Below are positions 23,101 to 36,112 of a DNA stretch of 64,000 nt, piece after piece. The position numbers were made by a program, and so were the translations under genes. Source of the stretch: Phoenix dactylifera (taxonomy: Eukaryota; Streptophyta; Magnoliopsida; Arecales; Arecaceae); contig NW_024068239.1 in assembly GCF_009389715.1 (NCBI RefSeq), positions 62,001-126,000 of the forward strand, in the 5' to 3' direction. Under the pieces are notes generated by a model. The model did not search any database, was not told where the DNA came from, and saw nothing but the letters and a program-made list of their open reading frames with translations. Within the stretch, counting starts at the first letter, position 1; each line of letters begins with the position of its first letter.

Positions 23101-26100
23101 CCAATTATAATGTTATATATAGAAGTGGTGACTTTACTCCATTGAAATGTCTCTCCATCTTCAAACTGGAGAGTTAGAATGCCAATAGGATCAAGCTGGA
23201 TAGATCGACCCCAAAACTTTCCTTTCAGATTAGAATCACCCCAGAATTTCCATCCTCTACCTTCACAGTGACAAGCGACGATCATTGGGTGGTGACTCAC
23301 CTGAACAGACAATAATTTTTGACCAAAGAAAACAGTTCAATGTGATCAGAATCTGCATTATTTCGAGCACAACAAGAGGACACTAATTGCTTCTGCTGAA
23401 AACGGATAGAAATGAATGGGAAAAAATGAATATCACTAAAGTTTCTGTTCTATCCAAACACATGACATTAATAATCCAGAGTAACTTAACTAAATAGTAT
23501 GCTGCACATTATTGAGAGAAGATAAGAGTGTAACCTTCTCAGAGAAGAAGTGAAGACCTTTATCTGGATAATCAGCTTCATATGTCTCCCCAAGAAGAGG
23601 GTTGAAAGGTTTGCATTGTCGACCTTCTGTTGAAGCATAGCCAGATACCGCAAATGCTGCAATGTGGAGAATCCTCATTAAGCTGTTTCCCTGCATATTT
23701 TTCAACACACTCTCTTATGTTTCACAATCAAGCAACAGACAGCACTCGACCACATGTTACGCTATCTGTTCAATTGAATATATAGGTTTATCTACGAGCT
23801 ATAATAGGTAATCAGGTGAGGCAGCTCTTAAATGAAAGTTATAAACAGCAGGCTACAGCAACTGTAGAGTCATAAGCTTTTATATTGTTGTTGCCTATCA
23901 AGAATTTCCCTACTTGTTAAGACATTTTCTTTCTATTCAATGGTATCCAGGAACTATAGCTGAGAGTCTAAACGATATAAGTATACAGTAGAAAAGGAGT
24001 GCAGTGAGGTATAAAAAAAAGGAAAGAAAAAGAAATCTAATGGCCTGCCACTGGTTCAGGATTTGAATCAGCTCCCAAGCAACTCATATGCATAAAAAGT
24101 TTGACCCATCTTCATGGCATAAACATTATAATCCTTGTTCACCATTTGTTCTTATTTCAGAAGCTTGATGTGTATCTCTGATCCATGATTCTCATGAATA
24201 GATGAAAAATATATTCATCTATCATGAGAAAATGTTAGATTGGTCCAAACAGAAGCTATGGCAGCACCATGGCTGCTTATTCATATGTCATGGCAAAACT
24301 ACTTGACAGTGTAAGCAATCTGACCATATGATGGCAGAACTATGGACAGGTTTATGATATAATAAAATTTTACATATCATTGGTGAACAGAAACTTAATG
24401 GGTGGTAGTGTTAATATCGACAAAGTTTAGATCGAGATTCAAGGTATAGTGTTAATTATGGTAGGATTATGTATATAATCACAAAAACCTGATTCTAAAG
24501 GCTGAAGTTCCATCAATGAGGTTAATGCTTTAATCAGGCATTGGACATAAGAAAAGGATAAAGCAATCTTGTAATAGTTCCCAAAACTGTCACAAGACCC
24601 AAAAAACTGATGCGAAGCTGCAATATCATGCAACTTAAAGATCTAAGTTTCGCTCTTCAGATTATTGCTTGTGCCTAGAGATAATGCAATTCTCTGCATC
24701 ACATTATGCCTTATTCCCATGCATCCGGACTGCAAGTCTAGGTAGACGTCAATAATTTGCTCCTAAGTTGCACAAGCTTAAGGTGCGTACTGCGGTAGGT
24801 CTCCATACCCAGAAATGGCTTCTCTAGGTCTTATAGAAGTACTCTCCTTGAAAAGATTATCTAAGAGATTCGGCACCAGTGTGCTAAGATCAGCTTAGGA
24901 TACAACTGGAAGATGTTTCTTCGCGTTGATGAATCATATGCATAAAGCCAATACCAACTAGATGGGATATAATTTGTTGGTTTAAGGCTAAGGTTAATAC
25001 AATATGAACAGGAACACCCCAATACATGCACAGTATTCTGTACTGTTCAAGTCACTAAAGCAGTAAACATACCAATGATATAATAATAAATTACCATGTA
25101 TAACATTACAAAAATCCCTTGTATTACTGATAAATTAAAGAAAATATGGCAATCAAGCAAACATGAAGAAAAAAAGAGGACAATAATCTAGAATAGTAGA
25201 TAGCATTAAATATAAGCTGCAAGGCACTTTAAAGATCAGAAATAAAGAACAAATAGCATCAATTTTTTAACATTAACCATCCATGCTTATACCATGTTTG
25301 GTAGGCATTAATAGCTACCTACAGTGATGCATATTACCTGAAAAAAAAGTGGCAATTTTTTTTTTTTTTCAAATGAACAATGCAAAACCTGAAAAGGTTT
25401 GTTACCACTGGCAATAGCCCATCATTACTTGAATAGTGGAAGACTTAATTGCCACTAACAAGGCAGATATCTAGCTCAGGAATCAGGATACTAGAAGTGC
25501 TGAGCTGCAGAAGTATCAATTTCTTGTGAAAGTTTTCAAAAAAGAATGTTCATGATTGCCAAGCATATACATTCATCAAAATGTTTCAAACTTATAGACA
25601 TCATCATACATATGTAAGGATGATATTGTTTCAAACTAATAAAAGGGAAGGAAGCAGATGCTTCCGCACAGCCATTGAACATTCATTCAAGAGGATAGCA
25701 CACTAGCTACATTAATAAGACTAATTAGTAAAAGTTCAAATTAAAAAACATCTCCATAACAAATAAACATAAAACAAAAGCAGCAGTATGACCAGATCAT
25801 CAGCAATGAGTAAGTGCCATCTTTGCACCAAAGAATTCCAAAGAAAACATAAAAATTTTACAGAAAACATTTACATTGAAAGGGCATGCTTATAAGTTGT
25901 AACAAATCAAGACCCATACGAAACAGGAATGGTAGTACTATTGTATATGAATAAGCAATTGATTAATAAGAGTTGGAATTTTTCCAAAGATTAAACCTGC
26001 TTGCCCCATTCCAATGCTCGATCGACCAAGTATGAATATTCCAGGTCCTCAAAGCATTTTTGCAAGGAAGAGAGTGGCTCGTTGAAATAAACAGGAAGAC

Positions 26101-29100
26101 AAACTCCCGAAAGATCTTTTCCGATGTTTTCTTTAATTATTGACCACAAGCCAACAGGTTTTTCTTTTTCCTTTGGCTCTGGCAACTTCTCTCTCCGTTT
26201 AACATAAGGATACTCGATGATTTTCACTCCAATAACAATATTTCTTATATGATCAGGACAGCAGGAATCTCTATCACATGTTAAACACATGCAGCCATTA
26301 GTCATAGTTTCCCTACTACGATATGAGGCACTTCTTAGTGACTCTGATGATAGAAAGTCTCTAGTGTCAAAATACATCCCATCATCTTCATCTGTTTCCC
26401 CATCTGCACCTTGACTTTCATTGTCTGCATCAGAGTCAGTTGCACTGCCCTCTGACATAACTGAATAGAAATCTGTAACATACAAAACAAGATGAGTGTT
26501 TTTAAAATTCCAGAAGAAAGAAACCAAGCCTGACAAAAATACATGGACATATTTAAATACAAAGGCATTTACATGGACACTATAGCCTCACAAAGTAAAA
26601 CAGGTATGCTCCTAAATGAAAAATGAGCAAAACACAAGCACTTTTTTCTTTTAAGGACATTTTGTTTGTTTTCACTGGTAAAAGCACCATTTTGATGCAT
26701 CAAATTACATTGCTGAAGGTCTGAATATTTTTCATTTCAATTCTAACTAATGAGAATAAAGGAGAAAATAGCAACAAGAATAAAAATGGACCATGCAATA
26801 TCAGAAGCCATCTCATGAAAACTGAAAGGGGCCAGACCAGTGGGAAGGTAAAGGTTTGAGCATGTTAATCAACCAAAAAATTCAGCTCAAACAAGTCTCC
26901 ATCTGCATGCATGAGAAGCGCCCCCAGAGTCCACCAAAGCATCCCACAACTATTTATAATGTTGCTTTGCCTATGTGGCATAAGATTTTAGTCTTTAGCT
27001 TCCAGCATGTCAACAAAATGGTTGACAACAGTAGCCAATTGTGGTGACTCATCCCCACAAGAATAGACATGCATCAGCTATTTTTTGTTCATTTTGGATG
27101 GAAAAGGGTCCATCTCTGGATGGTAGTCAGGATTTAACATGGAGATGGAGATATAATGAAAGCTTCGGAAGAATGAAGATAAGGAGAGGAACATTAATTA
27201 AACTAGCTTGTACATGTAATGCAATTTTGGTCCATATATGCCTCAAACAATATATGTAGCCAAGGGAAACTGCAGCACAATTCCTCTCATTATCTTTTGA
27301 ACATTAGGTGGTAAAAGTCAAATCGTCTTAAACTGAAGAATATATGTTATCCACTAGTTTTCCAGGTGCAGATGGGTCACATCAATCAATCTAACTTGAC
27401 TCAAATTCCCAACTTAATTAGCTTAAACTCTAAAATGTAGAGCAAATACCAAGCAAACACTGGTTTCAGAAAACAAACATGAACCAGACATTTGGAGAGA
27501 CAGGTTCAATCATGTACCAACTTCAGACTGAGTTAAATGGGCCAAATCTCATTTTTTGAGCTCATTTTCCTGGAACATATAGAGTTTTTTTCAAGTAAAA
27601 TCATGCAATGTCCAGCAAGATTTGAAGCAATAGCTTCCAAATAGATCCATGTATCTTTTCCTGGTGATTACCAGCATTATTTCAAGATTTGAAGCGATCA
27701 TTGTTCACACTCTAACATATCCACAAAATATATAAATCAAAGCAAATTTGTGAGGATCCATGTGGATGTGTGTTTAGCCTAGATAAGTAGATCTTGGATA
27801 CTTATACAGGACCAAGGAATCCAAATAATACATTTTAGCTAGACCTTCTTAGATGAGGTCTTGGGTTATAACAAATGGTATCAAAGAATAATTTAGAACC
27901 CCATCCAAAAAGGCTAGCCAAAAGGTATTATTTGGTTCCTTATTCCTGTCAAAATATTCAAGATCTACCTAGTGCATAGCCGGTGTGGGACTAAACACAC
28001 GCCTGCACAGGTCCTCACAAGATTAAAATGAGTAGGGAGAAAAAAATGCATGCAATTTTTTCAAAAGAAAATGAAGCAGGGTCATGGTAAAAGCAGATTA
28101 ATACAAATAGGGATAAAAGAAACACATGATATTTTTTCCAAAAGAAGATGAAACAAGGTCATGGAAAAAGCTTTCATAGTTCAGAATATCATATAACAAT
28201 ATGCCCATTGATTCATAAGAAAATTCAATAAATTGTGAGTATGATATGCATAACATGATGTCAGATAAATGTCAGATGACAGCACAAATTTGTAATACCA
28301 AAATAAATTATAGTAAATGTCAGGACATAGAAATCCCTAACTGATGCAGCTATATATATACATCGCGAGTATTATAACAAAGCATTCAAGAAAATAAATC
28401 TATTTCAAGCACTACTGACCACTGAATCTCCCATTCCCCAGTCCAGCATGTGCTTCACGCTCCTTTGTTTCGTCTACTACTGTAGTTTCCAGCTCCACTT
28501 TCTCTGTCTGCATATCAAGAAAATAAGGACAATATAGTTCCTTTAGGACCATGTCTTTGCTTCATGACTCAAAAAAAGATACAATAATGAGAAAGAAATG
28601 TGAGCATCTGAAATAGGAGGTCTCTGCAAATGATTTCTTGAACATAATCTATCAAAGAAACATTAGTTAACTTTTCCCACCAGTTATCATGGGCACACAT
28701 TGGAATTATCATCAGTCATCGCCATCAATATAATTCAAGCCTTTTCCCATGAAAAGATGGTTCTACCGTGAAGCACAACTCTAAGCCAATAAGTTATGAG
28801 AAAATATTGAGCAATTTTTTCAATTGCTGATTGGCCTGATGGCATTTCCCTGAAAATTAGAGCCAAACTCCTAGCTAAAGCAGCTTCAAAAAACAGAGGA
28901 GCCTTCCTTGAAACTTAGAAGGTCAATAGATTGTAAAGGAGTTTAAGTTTTGCAACAAGGGAGCAACCTTTTCAAATGTCATAAACTATCAAATAGCCTA
29001 GGCAAAAAGTATAAAACCCTATGATGCCAGAAATGATGTCTCGTGTGTCTATATATTAGGACATTTCACTGAAAAAAGAATGTGATGTGTGCTTTTCAAA

Positions 29101-31210
29101 TTTGCTTCCCCAAGTTCTTGTTGCATGGATTACAAAGAAAAGGTGTATGTTAATTTTAAAATATACAGAAGACGAAAAGTTCAGCAGTCAGTTAGGCCAC
29201 TAAACAGTGTCTGGAGTAATATTAATGGATTTGATCCATAACCATTATGCAGTAACTGATGCTCTGGGAGTCATATTTAAAATGGAGATGACCAACTGTA
29301 AGCATCTTATCCCTTGAAGCACACATGTGGACCTTGATGTGCAGTAGATTGGAGTGTCATAATGTGCATAAAAGTTTGAGCATGTGAACAGTGAGCTGCA
29401 AGAACACGTGTTTATGTAATTGCGAGAGCATTGGACCCTGGGCTGCCAAACTTTGTTTTCAGGTTGTAAATGCATACGAGCAAGGATATACAAGGTTTCA
29501 ATTGCAAAGGGGCAGCAACAGGAGAGCAAACAAGAACAAGACAGACAGCAAAGACAAGCAGTTAGGAAGGCATGGCAAGTTTGAGATTAAGTCAAGGCAA
29601 TCGAATGTTGATCTGATGTGGTGGAGAGAAGCCTTTTCTGCAAATATTCATTCTTGAAGTTTTACTTTATAAATAAAATTACAACAGTATATACCATGTT
29701 TTATTGCAACATTGCACCTGCATGGAACTATATCCATAAAGGAAAAGACGTGGATGTTTTAGCACTGTAGTGACTAGTGAATATATTCCCTAACATCATA
29801 AAAATTAAAAGTTTTACTACAAGTGAAAACAAAATTTTTAATAATACTGCATAATCATCATTAAGTTTTAAAAAATGGCAATGCATGCTACAGCAACAAG
29901 CATACACCACTTATGATCTAAGGATATCACACAAGAATATGTTTGTTGTTAATAACAATTTATAAGATATAGTTAATGGAATTAAGTATTATTAGCATTT
30001 AAACAAATACTCCACATATTGTTCTTAAAATAGTACATGACAGTATATTGCATGCAGAAAGAATGTGATTTCAAAATGTAAAAACAAATCAGATGCAAAT
30101 AATACGCAACATGAGAAGGTGGAGAACAAGGTTTGCACACCAATGCATACATAAACTGAAGAGAAAGATCAATCACGTTACCTTAAGAAGAAAAAATCAA
30201 TGGAAATTAAAGAATTATTAAGAAAAAAAGATCAATAGAAATTAAAGAATTATCTGGACGAAGAAAAATTCTCATTAAATATGTTGGCAAATTACGCCTT
30301 TTTTGTTTTACATTTACTCGGTGTTGGTTTAACTGTGAAAACAATATCCTTGTTATTCAGAAAAAGTTACCTCCAACTGCCTTAGCGTGTCAAGTAAAAC
30401 AACATGTTTTTGTTGAAGAGACTTTAACTGGTTCTGCAGCTCGGAGAGTTCAGATAGCATTATAGACTCGCACTCTTTGACTGCTGCTTCATTGAGTCCT
30501 TCCTGCAGCAATCGTTCACGCAGCTTCTCAGTAGAGACTGTGACATCTATGGTAGGTGCGAAGTCATTGCTGGTTAGCATACGAGGAAAGTGATCTTTAG
30601 CTGACAGCAATGCTTCGATCCATGCACTGCGATCTTCTCTAGAATCACACCGTAAATGAAGAGTTTTAGTGCCAGTGAAAATATATAGCCTTTTATCATC
30701 TGATTTACTGGCACGAATTGAAGAAACCTGAAAATCATGTTCACTGCTCACTTGTTAGTACAGAGGATGGAAGAAATGATACAATGATAATATGCAAAGC
30801 AGCAAAACAAGTTGATTAAGCCATGAACTATCAATAGGTTACATGGTGAACAGCTATACCAATTGTTGTTTGAGGATGATACCATAAGTATCTTATGGGA
30901 CCAGAGCATAAGTGAACGCAGAATCATACAACAAAGGACGTAAAAATTTAAAACATCCAAATGGATCAACCCATCAATTACTGCATATATACTTAACAAA
31001 AAAGGCAGTAGATATGGATCAACAGAGGTCAACGCAACACCATAAGTTATAAATGTCTTCCTCATATGATGCCATTTAGCATCAAGGCCTTCAAAGTTGA
31101 AGAGAAACTGGCAACATACAATAAAGAACTTTCCATATAAAGTGATCCTAAAATAAATTATCCAAGTACATTAATTTGGAGGGAGAAATTCTCTGTTGTA
31201 AGTCTGCCTA

Positions 31211-31245
<35 letters not shown>

Positions 31246-34200
31246 GCTAGAATGCTTCTAACAGCATTCAGCCTCACATGCGGCACAATGAAAACTAATG
31301 ATGGGCCTTCAAAATGAAAATGCATACTCATAATCATGATGATCTACAATGTCTATACTGGCTATAAACCAAAATCGTGCACTTTTAGACCTTTTACCTA
31401 TGCATCATATGGAATGAAAATGGACAGTTTTAATGGTGTGATGCCATGTTCTAGTTTGAGATAGTCATACTAATTAACTAAATCTTCATTTGTATTTATT
31501 TTACAATTTTTTGATCAAGATCAATAGTTTGTATTTGCAAATATTATAGTCTATGATGTAGTTTTGCTCACTAGCTATATTCCTATTGTTTATCTTGTGC
31601 TCATTTAATTTATTGGTGAAAGACCTCTGATCTTTCACCCATATATTGGAAGGATTCAAATTGCACAATTTTAATAGGTGTTTGCTACAGTACTCCCCGG
31701 CGATTTTTATAGTATGCAGTTTGAGTCATTTGTTCTAAAATGGTAAGCTTAGGTGATTTACCAGGTAATCAATGGTACAAGTTCAAAGAAAAAGTTATCT
31801 TTTAAGGACTAAAACATTAAGGGCTCGTTCTTTGGAAGGTAAAAAACTTACCTGGGAAGCTGCATTTTCCTGGGTAAGTATTTCTCAGGCAACATAAGAC
31901 AGAAAAATAATTTACCTATGTTCTTTTATGCACTGGAAAATGGCTATGGAACTGTTACCCATGTTCATTTGCATTACAATTTTTTCGAGTAAGTTGCTAA
32001 GATCTATCCATATTTTCCATAGCAAACTTTAGTATATAAATATTATTATATAACAATAATATTGTATTATATTATATATATTATATAATATAATAATATA
32101 TTATATTACACATTATACTATTATATAATATTATATATATATTAGACTTATATATCATGTTATATTAATGATATATCATAATAATATATAATGTTACATA
32201 TTATATATTATAATATATTATATTATATTGGTTTATATTACATTATACTATATCATATATTATATTACATATTATACTATTATATATTATAATAATATAT
32301 AAAATATATTATACTTATATTTTATATTATATTAATGATATATCATAACAAATATATAATGTTATATTATATATTATAATATATATTATATTATATTATA
32401 CTATATTATATATTATTATATTATTACATAATGTAATAACAATATAAGTTATTATTATATTATATTATTATATTATTAATATAGGGTTGGGGAATTTAAG
32501 AAAAAAATTAAAAGATCATTTTACCGGCTGATAGGAAAATGACTTATCCACCTAGAGAAGCATAAGAACATGGATAAGTTGGTCAATAAGAACACTGATC
32601 AACTTTTTCATGATATTTGCCCACCAAAGAACTGCCCTAAGCCCTATTTTAAAGCTTCATATCCTTCTTTTTCTTCCTACTTTCTTGACACTCTGCAACG
32701 GCCTTATTGGTTGCCAGTTGTCTTCCATGGCAGCAATATCAACGCTCTCCTCTCCCCCCACCCTCCTCTCCAAACCACACCAACGCGCCATTTCTACACC
32801 ACTGCATCCGCACCGGTGACCATGGCAATTGGTAAAAAAGGTGCAATCACCCCCTCTATTCCCCCTTTGCATCCTTGCCATTACTATTGGTTTGCTGCCG
32901 CACTGTTATAATCCCACATAGCACATCCATTCGCTCGAAGGACATTCTACCACTTCCTAGATTATTAACAAGCAACAGCCATGGCTTTGGAAGGTACTTA
33001 AGTGCCATCATTTGAGGGTGAAGTGGGGCTACAAGGATAAGTGATGGTGGCCATTGACTCAAATGTAGACAAGTAGCCATCATAAGTCGCTGAGAAAAAG
33101 CTAAGGAGATAGATGACTTTCCCATGAGGGACACTCCTAATCAAGGTTCGCCGTACCGGTACCGAACCCCGTACCGGTGCCGCACTAGTATAGGCGTACT
33201 GAGTGTCGGTACGGTACCGTACGCTCGGTACCGGACCGTACCGACATTGGTGTACCGATACCGGTACCCATCGGTACGGGTACGGTATGCTCGGTACCGA
33301 CCGGTACCGATCGGTACAGCGAACCTTGCTCCTAATGGTTTCATACTCCGATGAGACCAATGGTCATCACTGCCGGTAGGCTGCTATGGCTGCTTCGCAA
33401 CCACGGTGAAACCACAGAGGCAAGACGTTGGGAGGTGGAGGAAAAAATATGGCTTATAACTCTCCCACAATACCTTCATCCACCAAAGGTCAGGATCTAC
33501 TCCTGCAAACCATTAAAATATTGTGATGCCCTGTTTTGGTTCGATCTATAGTCCAGAAGCATACAAATTTATTGAATATTGGTTTATACATGTTTTAAAA
33601 TATTTAGATCAAGATCAACTGCTTGTATTTGGAAATTATATGGTTTATGGTGTACTTTTGCTCATTAGCCATATTGCTAGTGCTCATTTTGTGCTTGTTT
33701 GATGTATAGATAAAAGACTTTCGAGGCCAATGATTTGTAGTTTCTAGGCATTTTATACAATTATATCCAAATTTTTTGCATTACATGAATGCAAAAAAAA
33801 CTTTGTTAAAAGCATTATCCACATTTGAGAAGCTAAGAATAGTAAGAGAGAAGAAGGATTCAAGAAGAAAAATAATGGATAAACTCTATGTTCGTGGAGT
33901 ATGTCAAAATAAGCCATCAAGAGTGGAAAAATATAAGAAGCAAAAAAAGTAGAAAATGGCCTAAAATAGCAGTAAAGAAAAAAATGGTATTAAAATTGTC
34001 ATTATATATTGCAAATAAAATGAAGGAAAAGGAATGCATCTGTATTTGATCATTCATTTTTATTTATCCAAAATTTCTCATAAATGCATCAATTTATTGA
34101 ATGGTGCTTAGACCCATGGTTTGGCTACAGACTAAGAGATAATAATAAATTAATGATTAATTAAGCACTTTCCTTTAAATGAAAATGAATACTACAATCT

Positions 34201-36112
34201 ATCAATTGTGTCATCGAATGTTAACATTTTGACTAGTTACTAAGAGTTACTTCAATAGAGGTTTATTACATTGTCATGGATCTCTTTGAGATGACACTGT
34301 TGCAAGAAAGATCTAAGACAAAGTCCATACCAATTTATGGTTCATGTTACTTACTGACTTCACTTGTAGAACGTGAAAGCTTGCATTAGCATAGAGTTTG
34401 CAACAAGTGCCCAAATACTAGAAATGGCAGAACTGACTCCAATTTGCTGATTGTTAATGACATGTCAGATGAAGCACAAAAAGATATCCTTTTCTTGTTC
34501 AGATTAATCTTGCGGTGCTTTGAGATCTTCTTAAGTGATTTTTAGGCTGAAAAGAATTCTCATCTACGAAGGATGGAAGGTTGAAAAAAGGAGAGACTTG
34601 CCGAGCTCTTATTCAGCAAACTAGACAAACTTGCCATCAAGTTCATTGGCACATATCATGAAGCTTGAGTGTAGTCAAGACTGGTTCTAATGATTGAGAT
34701 GGAGATAAAATGTTGGCTACAGGAAATGGAAACCCAGGTGGTGAAACCAATACTTCTTTATTCAGTCCCTTCATCTATTCCAACTTCCTAGTTGCCAATT
34801 TGTTATACCAGTAGAGATGTGGTTCACATGATTAATCAAATCATCTTCTGAAAGGAATATGGCTATAAATAAAGAGATTAGGAGGTAGAAAGTTGTGCAA
34901 AAGAAAGGGGCAAGGTGTCTTAGAGGTCAAATCCCATGAAAAAATGGCATCTTGCCAATTCAAAAGTTCATCTGGATTTAAGAAAAGTAATATCGGATTT
35001 TGGAAGTGTATATCAATAACTCTGACTATTTTTTAAGGCAAATTTGGATTATCTGGCTGGTATTAATCAATTAGTCCTTTTCTACCACTGTATGATGAAA
35101 ATTTGTAAGCATGATACAACTGATTTTCCGGCATACCCATGCAAAGCTTCTCATTGCGACATCCAGTGAATAAGTCTGCTATAACTTCACAGCGTTCAGC
35201 ATTATTGCTTGGAAAAAGATGAACTTGTTGTTTTCATGGAAAGTGTACCAAATGATTGTGATTTTCTTTTCTGATCAAGGATTAGTTCAAATTTTAGATG
35301 AGACAAAATATATCAGAGAAGGTCATTTACTAGCAAAAATGGCATGTCTCATCCAAAACAGCTATGCTTTCATATTAACAACTAGTTGATAGACTATTTC
35401 ATATGCAATAATCCCTGTTCGACATTGCAATTCAGGATGGACCAACCAACCACAAGATCAACGGCCTGTGCCAAAAAACAACTTTCACAAAACCAGATAA
35501 AACAGTAACAGAAGAAGACGCAAAGAAAGCAGAGAACTGGCACCAAACCTTCAAATGTATCTCCCCAAATGGCTTCCACTGCTTCGCCGTCCCCCGCCCT
35601 GCTGCTCCACTCGCCGCCTGGTCCTTCCTCACCCGTCTCAGCGAGTCCTCTCCGATCATCCGGAGGCCGCCGACCTCGCATACCGGCCCCACTGCAATCT
35701 TATCCGGCCCATGCACCTTGTAATAAGACAGCACCCCATCCTGCAGCACAAACCACCTCGATCTCCACCCCTTCCCATAATTCACCCACTTGTACAGAAC
35801 ACCCGCCACGACCCCATTCGTGGTGCACCCTCTGCAGCCACCCTTCACCTCACTACCTTCCCCCGCCGCCGCCGCCGCCTCCTCCGCCTCCCGACTCACA
35901 CCCAAATCCGAATCTGAGGCCAGCAACGGAACCTGTGCCGACGACAACAGCTGTTTGCTCGACAAATTCCTCCCCTGATTCTCAACCCCTGGAGGCGCCA
36001 CCGCCGACGCCGACGCCGACGCCGGCGGCTTCGCCTTCAGCGTTACCACGGGCGAGTTCCCGCGCTCCCCCCGATCCAGCGACACCGGCGCAATGCAGCA
36101 GAGCGGATTCAT
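16398..36112 (-). CDS. ORP1: Oxysterol-binding-protein-related protein (ORP), PH plus ORD type
   Basis: Eight exons on the minus strand: 36112-35549, 30727-30371, 28507-28420, 26472-25997, 23690-23535, 23300-22992, 21195-20851 and 16565-16398. All junctions are GT/AG and keep frame, giving 820 residues, normal for plant PH-type ORPs. The N-terminus [19 protein letters not shown] is characteristic. Residues 101-235 form a PH domain split by intron 1, 260-305 look coiled-coil, and 349-367 are acidic, followed by a FFAT-like MYFDTRD (369-375). The lipid-binding ORD runs from about 445, with the signature as EKVSHHPM (546-553) instead of the animal EQVSHHPP. The end (ARKLQEKGW... [12 protein letters not shown]...) is typical of ORDs. 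ORPs carry sterols or phosphoinositides between membranes at contact sites. The start is the first ATG of this conserved N-terminus. The symbol marks the subfamily; orthology within ORP1/ORP2 is uncertain. Confidence 0.93.
16566..20850 (-). other. ORP intron 7 (about 4.3 kb)
   Basis: AT-rich, with a GA microsatellite at about 17119-17153. No coding or clear transposon structure seen. Confidence 0.6.
17119..17153. repeat. (GA)n microsatellite in ORP intron 7
   Basis: About 17 GA dinucleotides in a row. Confidence 0.95.
21196..22991 (-). other. ORP intron 6 (about 1.8 kb)
   Basis: AT-rich; includes A-rich stretches and a simple AAAT-type run near 22868-22893. Nothing coding seen. Confidence 0.6.
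23691..25996 (-). other. ORP intron 4 (about 2.3 kb)
   Basis: AT-rich, non-coding. A segment around 24700-24990 (with ACCAACTAGATGGGAT) resembles a plant short interspersed repeat, but I could not define its ends. Confidence 0.5.
26473..28419 (-). other. ORP intron 3 (about 1.9 kb)
   Basis: AT-rich; holds the foldback TRIM-like element at 27748-28020. No coding sequence seen. Confidence 0.6.
27748..28020. mobile_element. Foldback TRIM-like element in ORP intron 3
   Basis: Starts TTGTGAGGATCC and ends GGTCCTCACAA. The left arm (GTGTGTTTAG, AGATCTTGGATACTTATA, CAAATAATAC) reappears inverted in the right arm (GTGTGGGACTAAACACACGC, TTCAAGATCTACC, GTATTATTTGG). Between the arms lies AACAAATGGTATCAAAG, which looks like an initiator-Met primer-binding site. 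A related single copy occurs at 61675-61809. The word GTCCCACA[TC]CGG seen in both is a hallmark of many plant TRIM LTRs. Here one LTR-like unit plus primer site meets an inverted second unit. No clear target duplication. Confidence 0.5.
28508..30370 (-). other. ORP intron 2 (about 1.9 kb)
   Basis: AT-rich, non-coding; no repeats of note beyond short A/T runs. Confidence 0.6.
31214..31242. repeat. (CA)n microsatellite
   Basis: About 14 CA dinucleotides in ORP intron 1. Confidence 0.95.
31821..32637. mobile_element. Tourist/Harbinger-like non-autonomous element
   Basis: Ends are inverted: the left reads GGGCTCGTTCTTTGG, and the right, read on the other strand, GGGCAGTTCTTTGG. Three-base flanks TAA (31818-31820) and TAA (32638-32640) match the Harbinger target preference. 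Inside the ends a second inverted pair (TATGTTCTTTTATGC and GCATAAGAACATGG) is visible. The core (about 32030-32490) is almost pure A+T with alternating TATA words, probably expanded secondarily. Confidence 0.65.
32727..32819 (+). other. 30-codon plastid-transit-like open frame
   Basis: ATG-initiated frame rich in Ser, Thr, Pro, Leu and basic residues with almost no acidic residues ([20 protein letters not shown]...), ending TGA. The composition is that of a chloroplast transit peptide. It may be a captured gene start; it has no visible continuation, so function is unlikely. Confidence 0.25.
33142..33328. mobile_element. 187-bp hAT-type MITE with GTACCG palindromes
   Basis: Ends are CAAGGTTCGCCGTACCGGTA on the left and its near inverse on the right (TCGGTACAGCGAACCTTG). 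Perfect 8-bp flanks CTCCTAAT lie at 33134-33141 and 33329-33336. The interior is made of GGTACCG/CGGTACC words in both orientations and should fold into a hairpin. Lies in ORP intron 1. Confidence 0.85.

Larger units (their letters stand above)
30728..35548 (-). other. ORP intron 1 (about 4.8 kb), transposon-rich
   Basis: Splits the PH domain. Contains a CA microsatellite (31214-31242), a Tourist-like element (31821-32637), a short transit-peptide-like frame (32727-32819), a hAT MITE (33142-33328) and a pair of diverged direct repeats (about 31490-31640 and 33590-33740). The rest is AT-rich. Confidence 0.7.

Noticed and set aside
24700..24990. Possible SINE in ORP intron 4
   Set aside because: Contains a word seen in plant short repeats, but no promoter boxes, tail or target duplication could be defined.
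33124..33360. Open frames rich in Tyr, Arg, Val and Pro
   Set aside because: Coded by the GTACCG palindromes of the hAT MITE.
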